From Caldalkalibacillus uzonensis (lineage in GTDB: Bacteria > Bacillota > Bacilli > Caldalkalibacillales > Caldalkalibacillaceae), in assembly GCF_030814135.1 (NCBI RefSeq), contig NZ_JAUSUQ010000013.1, positions 45,643 through 109,642 on the forward strand: a stretch of 64,000 bases of DNA, in the 5' to 3' direction. The translations under genes were made by a program, and so were the position numbers. Below are positions 8,374 to 17,478 of this stretch, piece by piece. Each line of letters opens with the position of its first letter. The first letter of the stretch is position 1. The notes under the pieces were generated by a model. That model was not told the DNA's origin, made no database searches, and was given only the letters and a program-made list of their open reading frames with translations.

Positions 8374-9354
8374 TTAAAGTCTTGCGTGAACCAGCCAAGC
8401 GGCACCAATCACACCGGCGTCGTTCCCCAATGTTGCCGGTACAATCTCAATCTCTCCTGTAAGGTGTGTCAAGGCAAATGTTTTGTACGTTTCCCGGATG
8501 GGGGAAAACAGAACATCTCCTGCTTGGGAAACCCCACCCCCAATGACGATTTTGGCCGGATTGAAACTCACCGCATAATTAGCCAGAGCAAGACCAAGGT
8601 AATAACCCACTTTATTCAACACGCCTTGGGCCAGTTGGTCTCCCTTTTGGGCCGCCTCTGCCACATGGCGGGCGGTAAGTCGGCCTGCGGAGCGACAGAC
8701 AGGCCCTAAGACACTGGTTTCCGCTACAGATGGCCCAGCACTTTGTAACGCTTCGGTGGCCAACCGGACAATGCCAGTAGCCGAAGCAATGGTTTCCAAA
8801 CAGCCTGTCTTGCCGCAGTTACAAGGGTGACCACCCTGGGGAACAACTGTCACATGTCCCATTTCTCCAGCACTCCCCCGGGCTCCATGGTAAATATCGC
8901 CGTGGACAATCACCCCTGCTCCCAGTCCGGTGCCCAAGGTAATGCACAGCAGCTCTGTTTCTCCTTGACCGGCTCCCTGCCACATCTCTCCTAATGCAGC
9001 GGTATTGGCATCGTTATCGACCACCACTGGCATATTAAGTAAGCTTTCCAGGCGTTCCTTTAAGGGATAGTTTTTCCAACCAAGGTTGACCGCTTCATAC
9101 ACAAAGCCTGATGTCAAATCCATAAACGCTGGGGCTCCGATGCCCACCCCTTTGATCCGTGAGCGGTCCGTCTGCAAGCTCCTTAGGGCCTCGTTGAGCA
9201 TATCCTCCATTTGTTGAACAACAGCATCTCCGTTCCCAACAGCTGTTGGTTGAGTGGTTTTATAGACAATGTCTCCCTGTTCTGAGACTACAGCCCCTTT
9301 AATAGACGTTCCTCCAAGATCGAGACCGAAATAGTAGTGTGTGTGTGCTGTCAA
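8374..9354 (-). CDS. glcK: ROK-family glucokinase
   Basis: A 326-aa cytoplasmic kinase that phosphorylates glucose with ATP. Seen: the ATP-binding phosphate loop LDLGGTSIKGAVV (residues 11-23), DNDANTAALGE (117-127), the sugar-contacting GTGLGAGVI (142-150), the ROK zinc/structural motif HPCNCGKTGCLE (175-186) and a second glycine loop IVIGGGVSQAGD near 269-280. It starts with TTG at 9354, preceded by AAAGGATG at 7 nt. Length and motifs match Bacillus GlcK (YqgR). It sits between a sugar-ABC ATPase and a ferritin-like gene, with a strong terminator downstream; in Bacillus subtilis glcK lies close to yqgP, as here. Confidence 0.92.
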   Translation of the reverse strand: MTAHTHYYFGLDLGGTSIKGAVVSEQGDIVYKTTQPTAVGNGDAVVQQMEDMLNEALRSLQTDRSRIKGVGIGAPAFMDLTSGFVYEAVNLGWKNYPLKERLESLLNMPVVVDNDANTAALGEMWQGAGQGETELLCITLGTGLGAGVIVHGDIYHGARGSAGEMGHVTVVPQGGHPCNCGKTGCLETIASATGIVRLATEALQSAGPSVAETSVLGPVCRSAGRLTARHVAEAAQKGDQLAQGVLNKVGYYLGLALANYAVSFNPAKIVIGGGVSQAGDVLFSPIRETYKTFALTHLTGEIEIVPATLGNDAGVIGAAWLVHARL

Positions 9355-9407
9355 TCTTCTTCATCCTTTGAGTAAGATTTAAGCATGATTTTGGTACATA
9401 ACGGCGC

Positions 9408-10499
9408 TTATTTAATACGCTCCTCTGTTTTTACATCGAAGAAGTGCACTTTGTTCATATCAAAGGCCAGTTTCAGGTTTTGACCGTTTTTCACATCTGT
9501 TCTGGAGTCAACACGGGCAATGAAGTCATTCCCGGCCAGCTTGCTGTACAGGTAAGTTTCGGCGCCCATCAATTCGGCCACTTCAATATGGGCATCGATC
9601 GCAGATCCTGGTGAGGACTCGATAAACAGCGGCTCATCGTGAATATCTTCGGGACGAATCCCCAGGATCACTTCTTTGCCAATGTAATTTTGCAGCTTTT
9701 TCATCTTGCCCTCAGGCACGACCAGTTCTTGTTCTCCAACGATAAACTTGCCATTTTCTAGACGGCCGTTAATAAAGTTCATGGCCGGGGAACCAATGAA
9801 GCCGCCAACGAACACATTGTTGGGGTAATCATACACCTCTTTAGGAGCACCCACCTGCTGGATCACGCCGTCCTTCATGACCACAATCCGTGTGGCCATG
9901 GTCATCGCTTCGGTCTGGTCGTGGGTAACATAAACAATGGTCGTTTTCAGGCGTTGATGCAGTTTGGTCAATTCAGCACGCATTTGTACACGCAGTTTGG
10001 CATCCAGGTTGGACAACGGTTCATCCATGAGGAACACCTGCGGTTCCCGGACAATGGCCCGTCCCAAGGCCACACGCTGCCGCTGCCCGCCGGACAGTTC
10101 CTTGGGTTTGCGCTCCAGCAAATGTTCAATGCCCAAAATTTTAGCCGCTTCATGTACCCGTTTTTTAATTTCGTCCTTCTTAAACTTGCGCAGTTTTAAA
10201 CCAAAAGCCATGTTATCATACACATTCATATGCGGGTACAAGGCATAATTTTGAAAGACCATGGCAATATCCCGGTCTTTGGGGGGAACATCGTTAACCA
10301 GCCGGTCTCCAATATAGAGCTCTCCTTCAGAAATTTCCTCCAAACCGGCAATCATGCGCAAGGTGGTTGATTTGCCGCAACCGGAAGGCCCGACAAGGAC
10401 AATAAACTCTCTGTCCTCAATTTCCAAGTGAAAGTCTTTCACTGCTGTCACTTCATCACTGTAACGTTTGTAAATATGATGCAGACGAATACCTGCCAT
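9408..10499 (-). CDS. msmX: Sugar ABC transporter ATPase, MsmX/UgpC type
   Basis: A 363-aa ATPase of the CUT1 (MalK/MsmX) class. Seen: Walker [10 protein letters not shown] (residues 38-46), Q-loop VFQNYALYPH (80-89), signature LSGGQRQRVALGRA (134-147), Walker B VFLMDEPLSNLD and the switch His in VTHDQTEA; the C-terminal 130 residues form TOBE/regulatory domains (GIRPEDIHDE). In Bacillus subtilis the homologous MsmX is a shared motor for several sugar importers. No permease or binding protein is adjacent, which supports that multipurpose role. A PucR-type regulator gene lies immediately upstream, and glucokinase immediately downstream, on the same strand. Confidence 0.9.
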   Translation of the reverse strand: MAGIRLHHIYKRYSDEVTAVKDFHLEIEDREFIVLVGPSGCGKSTTLRMIAGLEEISEGELYIGDRLVNDVPPKDRDIAMVFQNYALYPHMNVYDNMAFGLKLRKFKKDEIKKRVHEAAKILGIEHLLERKPKELSGGQRQRVALGRAIVREPQVFLMDEPLSNLDAKLRVQMRAELTKLHQRLKTTIVYVTHDQTEAMTMATRIVVMKDGVIQQVGAPKEVYDYPNNVFVGGFIGSPAMNFINGRLENGKFIVGEQELVVPEGKMKKLQNYIGKEVILGIRPEDIHDEPLFIESSPGSAIDAHIEVAELMGAETYLYSKLAGNDFIARVDSRTDVKNGQNLKLAFDMNKVHFFDVKTEERIK

Positions 10500-10615
10500 T
10501 TCATTTCCTCCCTTGACTCATCTTAACTCCTATTGTAGATGATCAGGGCTGGGAAAACTATGTGGCAGAGTGCCAGAATTTTTTCCTCATTGTTTGTAAA
10601 AACTGCCCAAACAGG

Positions 10616-11581
10616 CTAGTCCAACCGGGATAAAGCCAGCAAGGCAAAATAGAGGCAAGCCGCTTGTTCAAAGTGCCGGATATCGATGCCCGTTTTTTCA
10701 ATAAACTTATCCAGACGGTATTGCATGCTGTTACGATGAATGTACATCCTTTTGGCCGTCTCCGACACATTGAGGTTTTGTTCGAGAAACATGCGGATGG
10801 TACGGATCAGTTCCTGATCATCCCGGACAGGCCCGATCAGCTTGTCCACCATTTGCTCCCTTTCCTGCTGGGGAAGGGACTCCAGTAACAAATAAGGAAT
10901 CAGCAGATGATAATGAAGGATTTTTTCCTTAACTTGGTAATGAAGAGCAAGATTCAAATAACACAGCTCTTGCTCCACATGATCTTTCAGTGAGGTGGGC
11001 ATCTTATACATTTCGCCGAGGTAACAAACACAGTCCAGCATACATTCGGCACGTATGGTATCCAGGATGCCTCCCACCAACTCGGGCAACGCCGGCTTGT
11101 ATTGATCATAGCCGGGAATCACCCACACAAACGTCTCTTGATCATAGGGAACCAGGATGCTTTTCTGTTCCAGGATGCCTTCCACAATCTGTTTGAACAG
11201 GGGGTAAAGCTCCTCAGTGTTCTGTCCGGTTTTAAAATAAACATGTCCAAAAAGGGTATTTGGCGGATAGTTTAATTTGTCCCATTGCTCATCCCAGCAA
11301 CGTGGGTCATGTGTCATAAATGATTGCCAGTACAAAGCTTCATCGGCCTCTTCACAAATAGACAAAGCGGGCTGTCTCGTCACCAGCGCCTCTATTAATT
11401 GTTGACTCTTTTCGTCCAGTACTGATTGAGGGAGGCCAATCAAGCCTAACGTGTGTTCCCCATCTGTGACAGGAAAATAAGCAAATTCGGCGCGCTGTTC
11501 TTCACCGCTGACAACCACGTTTTGCTTTCCATAGATCTTAACGAGTGTGTGGTACAGCCATGTTTGTTTCAGGTGTTCCAT
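10616..11581 (-). CDS. PucR/CdaR-family transcriptional regulator
   Basis: A 321-aa regulator with the PucR-type C-terminal helix-turn-helix: about residues 255-318 contain TIRMFLEQNLNVSETAKRMY, then IHRNSMQYRLDKFIEKTGIDIR, the hallmark of this family. The remaining N-terminal part has no recognisable sensor domain. I prefer the ATG at 11581 (ACGGAGTG 6-8 nt upstream) to the in-frame GTG three codons earlier. It lies just upstream of msmX, a pairing also known from Bacillus subtilis (msmX with yxkF, as I recall), so it may control sugar uptake, but the ligand is unknown. Confidence 0.8.
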   Translation of the reverse strand: MEHLKQTWLYHTLVKIYGKQNVVVSGEEQRAEFAYFPVTDGEHTLGLIGLPQSVLDEKSQQLIEALVTRQPALSICEEADEALYWQSFMTHDPRCWDEQWDKLNYPPNTLFGHVYFKTGQNTEELYPLFKQIVEGILEQKSILVPYDQETFVWVIPGYDQYKPALPELVGGILDTIRAECMLDCVCYLGEMYKMPTSLKDHVEQELCYLNLALHYQVKEKILHYHLLIPYLLLESLPQQEREQMVDKLIGPVRDDQELIRTIRMFLEQNLNVSETAKRMYIHRNSMQYRLDKFIEKTGIDIRHFEQAACLYFALLALSRLD

Positions 11582-11627
11582 TCCGATCACTCCGTCTGTT
11601 CGTCTCCCCTTAATTATAGCATGCTAA

Positions 11628-12143
11628 TTACAGCATTCTAATCAATCCGAGCAGTATGAGCGCCACACTGGCCAGATAAGGAGAAAAAAGTTGCAGACGC
11701 CAATTGGACCACCGTTGTTGGCCCAACATCATTCCCCCAACCATACTTCCCAATAGCAACAGAGAGAAGATGACGGCCAACACAGCCCCGCTGCCCTGAG
11801 AGAGGCCGTAAGACAGACCAAGTAACCCCGCATCTAATTGAACAGCCACTGTAAAGAGGAGCAAATCTTTCCCACCTGGGTACAGAGGTGGTTGTAAGCT
11901 AATCATGATGCCAATCACCATGAGGGCCAAACCAATCACAACTTCAAAAAAACGGATGGAAAGAAAATCTCGTAACCATTGCCCGATAAAAGAAAAAGAA
12001 AGGGTGATTAAAAAAACGGATATAATAATAGCCACTAGATGATACCAGACAACAACCACACGGCGAGTGGCAAACCCAAACCCGGCTATTGCGCCGGTCA
12101 GTGCCGTCAACAAACATAGCATGGTCCATTTGATCAGCTCCAT
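11628..12143 (-). CDS. MntP/YtaF-like integral membrane protein
   Basis: A 171-aa protein with about six hydrophobic segments. The ATG at 12143 has GGGAGGGA 5 nt upstream, so the 11 extra residues of the longer frame (to 12176) are dropped. The two-fold layout, with short loops and the segment VQLDAGLLGLSYGLS in the fourth helix, recalls MntP (manganese efflux) and the sporulation protein YtaF, in which an Asp-Ala pair sits at this place. The match is distant and the acidic residue normally present in the first repeat is not evident (GAIAGFGFATR instead), so transport of manganese is not assured. It is divergent from the broken membrane-protein gene at 12267. Confidence 0.6.
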   Translation of the reverse strand: MELIKWTMLCLLTALTGAIAGFGFATRRVVVVWYHLVAIIISVFLITLSFSFIGQWLRDFLSIRFFEVVIGLALMVIGIMISLQPPLYPGGKDLLLFTVAVQLDAGLLGLSYGLSQGSGAVLAVIFSLLLLGSMVGGMMLGQQRWSNWRLQLFSPYLASVALILLGLIRML

Positions 12144-12266
12144 GGCGTTCCCTCCCATTGTCATTGTATGTCCCAAGCGTCACAATCATGTAACAATATA
12201 GGAAGGCAACGGACAGCGGAGCATGATAAAATAAGCATAAAATGGGCAGAAGGAGGATATCGGCCT

Positions 12267-12921
12267 GTGGTCTATTTATGGTTTTTAACAACATTTATTG
12301 CTTTAGTGCTTACCATTATGCTGGTCAATAAAGCAAGCAGGCACTTTTCTTGGCACTACATACCCTGGATTTTAGCTTTTTCCTTTTTCTCCTTTAGCGC
12401 ATTTGCTAGCTGGACGGCCCATTTAACAGGTTGGACCCCCTGGCTGTACAAAGGATGGTATGTGGTCGGCGCTGTACTGGTGGCTTTGATGGGCCTGGGG
12501 CAAATGCTGTTTCTGAAGCTAAATAAATCGGCGCTCCTGTTTAGCGTATACATTGGACTGTGTTTCATCTGGTTTGTCTGGTCCATTCTCTCCTCTCCAG
12601 TTGATCATCAGCTGCTTGCCACGCAAGCGGAAATTGGGGGAGCCGCCTTACCCGCTGAGGTGCGGCTATTCTCACCTTTGAACCATCCCTGGCAGCCTGG
12701 CTTTAATCGGTGGAGCCTTGTACAGCGCCATTCGCCATAAGAGCAAAACAGGATGGCTGATTGGTGCAGGAGCTCTGGTTTTGGCCAGCGGAGGGACACT
12801 TGTCCGTTTTGATATGCATTTGGCGCTGCCTGTGGCTAATTTGCTCGGCATTTTCATGATTTTTCTAGGTACCAACACTACCGTGGTCGTCTCCCGTTCC
12901 GTCTCTGTTTCCAATGCTTAA
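12267..12921 (+). pseudogene. Frameshifted multi-pass membrane protein (unknown)
   Basis: Two open frames form one membrane protein interrupted by a +1 frameshift. The GTG at 12267 has AAGGAGG 10 nt upstream and begins VVYLWFLTTFIALVLTIMLV; four to five membrane helices follow. At about 12681 the frame turns into a hydrophilic tail ending at 12740, while the other frame resumes with TIPGSLALIGGALYSAIRHK and two more helices to the stop at 12921. Removing one A from TTGAACC at 12678-12684 would restore a continuous 217-aa, 6-7-helix protein. This could be a sequencing error or a real lesion. I do not recognise the family. Confidence 0.6.
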
Positions 12922-12999
12922 CCCCTTGTTATGATAATCCCTGATTCTGTACAAGCTAAGGAAAAAGGAGTTATTGCATCTGCAGGAAGGAGTCGTCCC

Positions 13000-13923
13000 A
13001 TGAAAACAAAAGCGGCGTTCTTCGTCTTCCTCCTCGTCATCCTTGTACCGAGTCAGGGGCTTTTTCTCTCCTACTCTCCTGTTAACATGTTCACCACCCA
13101 AGCCAAAACAAAACAGGAATTTCCGGCTCATCCAATCAGTCAAGAGATCCGGTTTGTCGAACACCAGAACACATTCTCCATGCAAAAAGTGAAAAAGGAA
13201 CATTACACTCTGCGGTTAATGGTTCAGGCCAAGACCAACATGCATGTTGACCGGCTCCAAGACCTGACCCTCCTGTTTATCAATGGCACGCTTACTGACT
13301 TTTTCGTCAACAACGTGCAAAAAAAAGATACGTTGGAAACAACCCATGAGCTAGGCGGAAGTCAATCCGTCAAATACGAAGTAATCACCTACCATTACGC
13401 AGAGCACAATCAGAACGGGGAAGAGGTTAGCCAGAACGCCATAAGTTATGATCAGGTCTATCTTTTAAGCTCGGCCCTCTCCACACCATCGTTGTTCCGG
13501 GAACCAACAACTAATACTCAAAAGCAGTGGCAAAGGATTTTGGATCATGCGATTAAGCAACAGAAAAAATATGAACAAAAACAGTTGCTTGAAAAATTCA
13601 AATTAAATGAGCATGATTATTTGATCTACACCCTTGATGAGCTGGCTGTCTACACCAATGACCATTTGCCCACTTTCTCGGCCCACCAGACAAAAGAGGT
13701 GCTTGGCCAGATATGGAAGCACCTCTACATGCATTATGTACTGGGTCATGTTCAAGACAAACGGTACCCTATCGATACAAGGGGAAGCCATATGCCGCTC
13801 GTGGCCATTGCCCGTGATCACTCCCATTTCCACCTGTTATTTCGGACCCGCGGCGGTGATGAACACAAAATAACGCAGCCCTTAATGTCACAATTACGCA
13901 CTCATGCTGCTGACATAAGATGA
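13000..13923 (+). CDS. Exported hypothetical protein
   Basis: A 307-aa protein with an N-terminal signal sequence (MKTKAAFFVFLLVILVPSQG) and a hydrophilic remainder, so probably secreted or anchored by an uncleaved helix. The ATG at 13000 has AAGGAG 7 nt before it; the frame runs upstream to 12931 without a site. Nothing in it matches a family I know. The middle (about 100-170) has alternating hydrophobic residues like a beta-rich domain, and residues 185-215 are charged and helical. It follows the broken membrane protein by 78 nt, possibly in the same transcript, and its last 30 nt overlap the convergent rhomboid gene. Confidence 0.6.
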   Translation: MKTKAAFFVFLLVILVPSQGLFLSYSPVNMFTTQAKTKQEFPAHPISQEIRFVEHQNTFSMQKVKKEHYTLRLMVQAKTNMHVDRLQDLTLLFINGTLTDFFVNNVQKKDTLETTHELGGSQSVKYEVITYHYAEHNQNGEEVSQNAISYDQVYLLSSALSTPSLFREPTTNTQKQWQRILDHAIKQQKKYEQKQLLEKFKLNEHDYLIYTLDELAVYTNDHLPTFSAHQTKEVLGQIWKHLYMHYVLGHVQDKRYPIDTRGSHMPLVAIARDHSHFHLLFRTRGGDEHKITQPLMSQLRTHAADIR

Positions 13924-15627
13924 GCCGTCCTGTTCCCGCAAAATTTGCTCATACAACTCCTCCAGCTTTTCATCCCTGATCCCCCGTTGATAGGCCCGCT
14001 CAATCACCTCAACGGCGAAGGCGTACTCATTCTGTTCTTTATATACCAATGCCAAGTTATAGTAAGCTTCCATCATATCTGGATCACGGGAGATGGCTTC
14101 CTGTAAATTGACTCGTCCTTCATCATATTTTTCCAGCATCAGCTGGGCATAAGAGAGGTGAAAATATAGTTCGGCCTGATCAGCCCCCTTGTCCTTGGCC
14201 AGCAGCAATGTTTCCTCTGCTTTCTCATACTGCTCTTGATAATTATAAATTGCCCCCAGTTGAACATACACTTCAGGGCGGTTCAGACCCATCTCCATGG
14301 CACGCTCAATGTGGAATAAAGCGTCCTCTACCTTTTCTTCATTAAGGAGCACTTCCGCTTGAACCAAATGATACATAGGCGAATCCAAAGGCTGGTTGAA
14401 GCCAACGTTAAGCAGGACAAACAAGGCCAGACCTGAGGCAAGAGCAGTGACAGCCCGTTCCCGCCAATGTCTCTCCCCGGGAAGATTCACCATGGCTGCC
14501 GCCAAGAAACCGCCCACCAAGCCCCCAATGTGACCGTAGTTATCAATCATGGGGATGACAAACCCGATGGCCAGGTTAAAGATTAAAATAAAAATAATAT
14601 CCATCCCGATCGTACGGAAAAATAAGTCGCGCCGTTTGAGCCCGAAGTACAAAAGCGCGCCGAAACAGCCAAAAATGGCACCCGAAGCGCCGGCAGCCAA
14701 GTTTGGGGTAAAGGCAAAGCTGGCTGCCGTTCCGGAAATACCGGCAAACAAATAAATCCACAAGAAGCGGGGCGTGCCAAAGATACGCTCGACGGCCCCT
14801 CCCAAAAAGTACAGTGCCAGGCTGTTAAACATCAGATGCCAGATGCCAATATGTAAAAACATGGGTGTCACCAGACGCCAATACTCCCCCTCAATAATCA
14901 AGGGATTCCATTTTGCCCCATAAGTGATTAATGTTTGGGGATCCGTGCTGGAGCCAACCCATTCCAAAAACATAAACATGCCGATATTAACGATTAAAAA
15001 CAACATGGTCAAGTAAGGCTTACCGTATCGGAAAACCCGGTTGAACGCCTCTTCCTGCCTTTTCTCTTCCGCCTTGATCATGTCTTGTAACTCAAGTGCG
15101 GTGTGAAACTGAGCCAGGCGATTGATCTTGGGTAAAAGGGCTTCTGTTTCAATATTTACCTCTGTTAAGTCAAGACCTTCTGCCCTTAGCTCAGGATAAG
15201 GCCAGCCCTCTTCCTGAACATGGATAAATTGGACCGACAGCCGGCTGCGTTTATCATCCACACTGTTCATGTCCTGAATATGCTCTGGCAAGAGCAGCTT
15301 TTGGCCATGGGGAAATACATACAAGGCGGTCACCTGTAATGAGCGTGCCCGCAGCCGCTTGCGAAACAAAGGAATGTGGTCAGCCAGCTGGCGCAAGTCG
15401 CGGCTCAAGTCGGACGGACCGCTGGTATCGACAGCCTGAATACGAAGCAATTGGTAGTCCCGTGCCTTATTACGCACCAGCCAGTATTCAGGCAAAGGTT
15501 GATTAAAAAAATCGGTAAAACGGTACTGTTTCCCAGGAAAAGGGTTCTCCAGTTTTTGAAAATTGTGATTACACATGAGGACTAATGTCAGTCCATAGAG
15601 CCAACGATCTCGAAGGTCTATATTCAC
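13894..15627 (-). CDS. gluP: Rhomboid intramembrane serine protease with TPR tail (GluP/YqgP)
   Basis: A 577-aa membrane protein. Residues 1-190 are a cytosolic N-terminal domain; 200-400 hold the rhomboid core with about six helices, the catalytic Ser in GASGAIFG and the catalytic His in YGHIGGLVGGF; residues about 430-560 form TPR-like helical repeats (ALFHIERAMEMGLNRPEVY, KAEETLLLAKDKGADQAELY, EGRVNLQEAISRDPDMMEAYY). This architecture is that of Bacillus subtilis YqgP/GluP, which cleaves membrane proteins such as the Mg transporter MgtE together with FtsH (established there). The GTG at 15627 has AGAAGGGA 7 nt upstream. As in Bacillus, it lies in the neighbourhood of glcK and the 5-formyl-THF cyclo-ligase gene. 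Confidence 0.93.
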   Translation of the reverse strand: MNIDLRDRWLYGLTLVLMCNHNFQKLENPFPGKQYRFTDFFNQPLPEYWLVRNKARDYQLLRIQAVDTSGPSDLSRDLRQLADHIPLFRKRLRARSLQVTALYVFPHGQKLLLPEHIQDMNSVDDKRSRLSVQFIHVQEEGWPYPELRAEGLDLTEVNIETEALLPKINRLAQFHTALELQDMIKAEEKRQEEAFNRVFRYGKPYLTMLFLIVNIGMFMFLEWVGSSTDPQTLITYGAKWNPLIIEGEYWRLVTPMFLHIGIWHLMFNSLALYFLGGAVERIFGTPRFLWIYLFAGISGTAASFAFTPNLAAGASGAIFGCFGALLYFGLKRRDLFFRTIGMDIIFILIFNLAIGFVIPMIDNYGHIGGLVGGFLAAAMVNLPGERHWRERAVTALASGLALFVLLNVGFNQPLDSPMYHLVQAEVLLNEEKVEDALFHIERAMEMGLNRPEVYVQLGAIYNYQEQYEKAEETLLLAKDKGADQAELYFHLSYAQLMLEKYDEGRVNLQEAISRDPDMMEAYYNLALVYKEQNEYAFAVEVIERAYQRGIRDEKLEELYEQILREQDGSSYVSSMSA

Positions 15628-15674
15628 GCCATGTTCCCTTCTTTCCCACTTATCATTGTTTGGCGCCAGCCAGA

Positions 15675-16412
15675 CTAGCGCAGGAGCTCCTGAATGAACT
15701 GGTAAAACTGATATAAATGCTGAAACTCAGCCAGGGGCTGATGAGATGTGGTCCGTGGTCTGTTTTGTGTGTTAAGATACACCGCTTGCCACCCCGCTTC
15801 CAGGGCACCAATAACATCATGCTCCCAGGTATCGCCAATAAACAGGGCGGCTTCAGCAGGACAGCAGGTTCCTCGTACAAGTTTGAAAAAAGCGGGGTCT
15901 GGTTTGGCTAACCCAATTTCCTCTGATATGTATATGTGTTGATCAGGAATATAACGCTCCAAACCTAACTTAAGACACTTTTTGCGCTGGATATGGGCAT
16001 GCCCATTGGTAATAATCCCCAGTTCAAAGCGATGATCTGCTAATAATTGTAACAATGGATATAGCCCCGGAAAAGGCTGGACATAACCAAGGACACGATC
16101 GTAAGCACTAGCGTGAAACTGATCAGCTTCCTCCGGGGTGCACGGAAGGTGAAAGTGACGCATGGTTTCCATATAGCGCTTGCGCCGGTAATCCCTCTGA
16201 CTTATATGTTTGTTCTGATAATCTTCCCAGTAGACGTCACTGAAATATTTGAACACTTCAAACCAGTCGTCCAAAGGCACATCAGGGACTGAGAGATGGG
16301 CTTCTTTCCAGTGATCAACCAGTTCCAGATAAGTATCTCTGATGGCATGCTGAAAAGCATATTCGTAGCTAAACAATGTGTTGTCCAGGTCAAAATAAAT
16401 TTTTTGCCACAT
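15675..16412 (-). CDS. HAD-superfamily hydrolase (YfnB/YjjG-like)
   Basis: A 245-aa haloacid-dehalogenase-type phosphatase. Motif I is YFDLDNTLF (residues 6-14) with the nucleophile Asp8, motif II is GIITNG near 131-136, the motif III Lys is in LAKPDPAFF, and motif IV is FIGDTWEHDVIGA. A helical cap lies between residues 15 and 115. The ATG at 16412 is used since AAAGGGGAATGGGG precedes it and the protein then begins right before motif I; the frame continues to 16466 with a hydrophobic but improbable extension. Nearest relatives I know are the YjjG-type pyrimidine-nucleotide phosphatases and Bacillus YfnB, but substrate choice in this superfamily cannot be read from sequence. Confidence 0.85.
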   Translation of the reverse strand: MWQKIYFDLDNTLFSYEYAFQHAIRDTYLELVDHWKEAHLSVPDVPLDDWFEVFKYFSDVYWEDYQNKHISQRDYRRKRYMETMRHFHLPCTPEEADQFHASAYDRVLGYVQPFPGLYPLLQLLADHRFELGIITNGHAHIQRKKCLKLGLERYIPDQHIYISEEIGLAKPDPAFFKLVRGTCCPAEAALFIGDTWEHDVIGALEAGWQAVYLNTQNRPRTTSHQPLAEFQHLYQFYQFIQELLR

Positions 16413-16470
16413 GCCCCATTCCCCTTTATCCACACTATGGTTATTATAGCAGCAATAAAAAAGCAAAACA

Positions 16471-16506
16471 AAAGGAACCTGCTCTCACATGCCACATGGA
16501 AAGCAG
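16471..16506 (-). terminator. Possible terminator after the 75-aa gene
   Basis: On the minus strand CCTGCT and AGCAGG arms, with an inner CATG-TGG-CATG hairpin, are followed by TTCCTTTTGTTTTG. The stem is interrupted, so this is only a candidate. Confidence 0.4.
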
Positions 16507-16554
16507 GGCCCTCCTCTTACTTGCAGAGAAACGTGCTGTGAGCATGGTAAAGGG

Positions 16555-16782
16555 TTAGTGAAGTTTAGGATGACTTTTAGAGGCCAAGGCGGATGGCAGC
16601 AATCTGTCTCTGATAAACGGCACGGAGAGCAGTGTGTTCAAAGCAAAGGACATCATCACCTTATTGCGAAGCAGACGAGTTAACATGAAGCGCCGCAAAC
16701 CCGGAACTAGAAAAACGGTCAACCCCAATATCACCATGATCAACAGTTTTAGCTTTGATTGATCGGTCTGTTTGTCATGCAA
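16555..16782 (-). CDS. Small membrane protein, 75 aa (unknown)
   Basis: A short frame starting with TTG at 16782, with AGGGAGGG 6 nt upstream. The product has a polar start (MHDKQTDQSK), one strong hydrophobic helix at about residues 11-28 (KLKLLIMVILGLTVFLVP) and a basic amphipathic remainder, so it would be a single-pass membrane protein. I do not recognise it. It stands alone between the HAD gene and the Spx-family gene. The ribosome site and the helix argue that it is real. Confidence 0.5.
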   Translation of the reverse strand: MHDKQTDQSKLKLLIMVILGLTVFLVPGLRRFMLTRLLRNKVMMSFALNTLLSVPFIRDRLLPSALASKSHPKLH

Positions 16783-16857
16783 ATGGGACCCTCCCTCTTC
16801 CTGATTTTTTATATAGTCTCCCCAGCTAAACCCAAAATATTTTTGGTCTATATGAAT

Positions 16858-16877
16858 AAAACTCGCCGTTCGGCGAG
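16858..16877 (-). terminator. Terminator of the Spx-family gene
   Basis: A perfect 7-bp stem (CTCGCCG/CGGCGAG, 2-nt loop) followed by TTTTATTC on the minus strand, 3 nt after the stop codon. Confidence 0.85.
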
Positions 16878-16880
16878 CCT

Positions 16881-17279
16881 CTAGGAACAGACCACGGGCT
16901 TAAGATTCTCTTTGGCCTGTTTCAGTTTGAACTTTTTGATAAATCCGGTATACTCTTCTTTATTATAGCCCACAATCAATTGCTCATCTGTGATCAATAA
17001 AGGCCGTCGTAAAATCCCGGGGTGTTGAACGGCCAAATTAATCCATTCATTGAGAGACAAGTCATCCAGTTCAAAGGGGAGGTTCTTCACATCCTGACTT
17101 CGCTTCGATGTAATTTCTGTTGTGCCATTGGTTGTATATGTCAAGATGTGTAACAACTCTTCCTTGGTCAGGGGGTCCGTACTCATATTTTTTTCTGCAA
17201 ACGGAATTTGATGCTCATTTAACATGTCACGTGCTTTACGGCAGGATGTGCAACTGGAAAATGTGTAAAGTTGGATCAC
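16881..17279 (-). CDS. Spx/MgsR-family thioredoxin-like regulator
   Basis: A 132-aa protein of the ArsC/Spx family. It has the CxxC redox switch CTSC (residues 10-13) after the first strand (IQLYTFSSC) and the family's later motifs LRRPLLITDEQLIVGYNKEE (about 90-109). Spx-type proteins bind the RNA polymerase alpha subunit and reprogramme transcription under thiol stress; paralogues such as MgsR act in general stress. The sequence does not retain enough of the Spx C-terminus to call it Spx itself, so either an Spx paralogue or an MgsR-like protein. GTG start with AGAAGGTGG upstream; a terminator follows directly. Confidence 0.8.
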   Translation of the reverse strand: MIQLYTFSSCTSCRKARDMLNEHQIPFAEKNMSTDPLTKEELLHILTYTTNGTTEITSKRSQDVKNLPFELDDLSLNEWINLAVQHPGILRRPLLITDEQLIVGYNKEEYTGFIKKFKLKQAKENLKPVVCS

Positions 17280-17408
17280 CGTTCCACCTTCTTTATCCTA
17301 AAATAATATGGATTGGCACTAACTTTTATTTATTATTGTATCATAGAATATTAGTTAAAAATAGAACAGATTTATGAATGTTGTCAAATTTTAACGCTCA
17401 GTCTAAAC

Positions 17409-17444
17409 AAAAAAACTCTCGGGTCAAAAATATGTGCCCGAGAG
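17409..17444 (-). terminator. Terminator of the moeA-moaE-moaD-moeB operon
   Basis: An 8-bp stem CTCTCGGG/CCCGAGAG with a 13-nt loop and a run of seven T on the minus strand, 35 nt after the moeB stop. Confidence 0.85.
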
Positions 17445-17478
17445 AAATAATGCATATCCAGTTACGCCAAATCTATGG

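Noticed and set aside
12678..12680. TGA near 12678 in the resumed frame of the broken membrane protein, possibly recoded
   Set aside because: The TGA is not in the upstream reading frame; the break is a frame change, and no hairpin follows it. A one-base lesion explains the data.
16471..16560. A short gene on the plus strand after the HAD gene
   Set aside because: No ribosome site or protein-like composition; the segment is better explained as a candidate terminator of the 75-aa gene.
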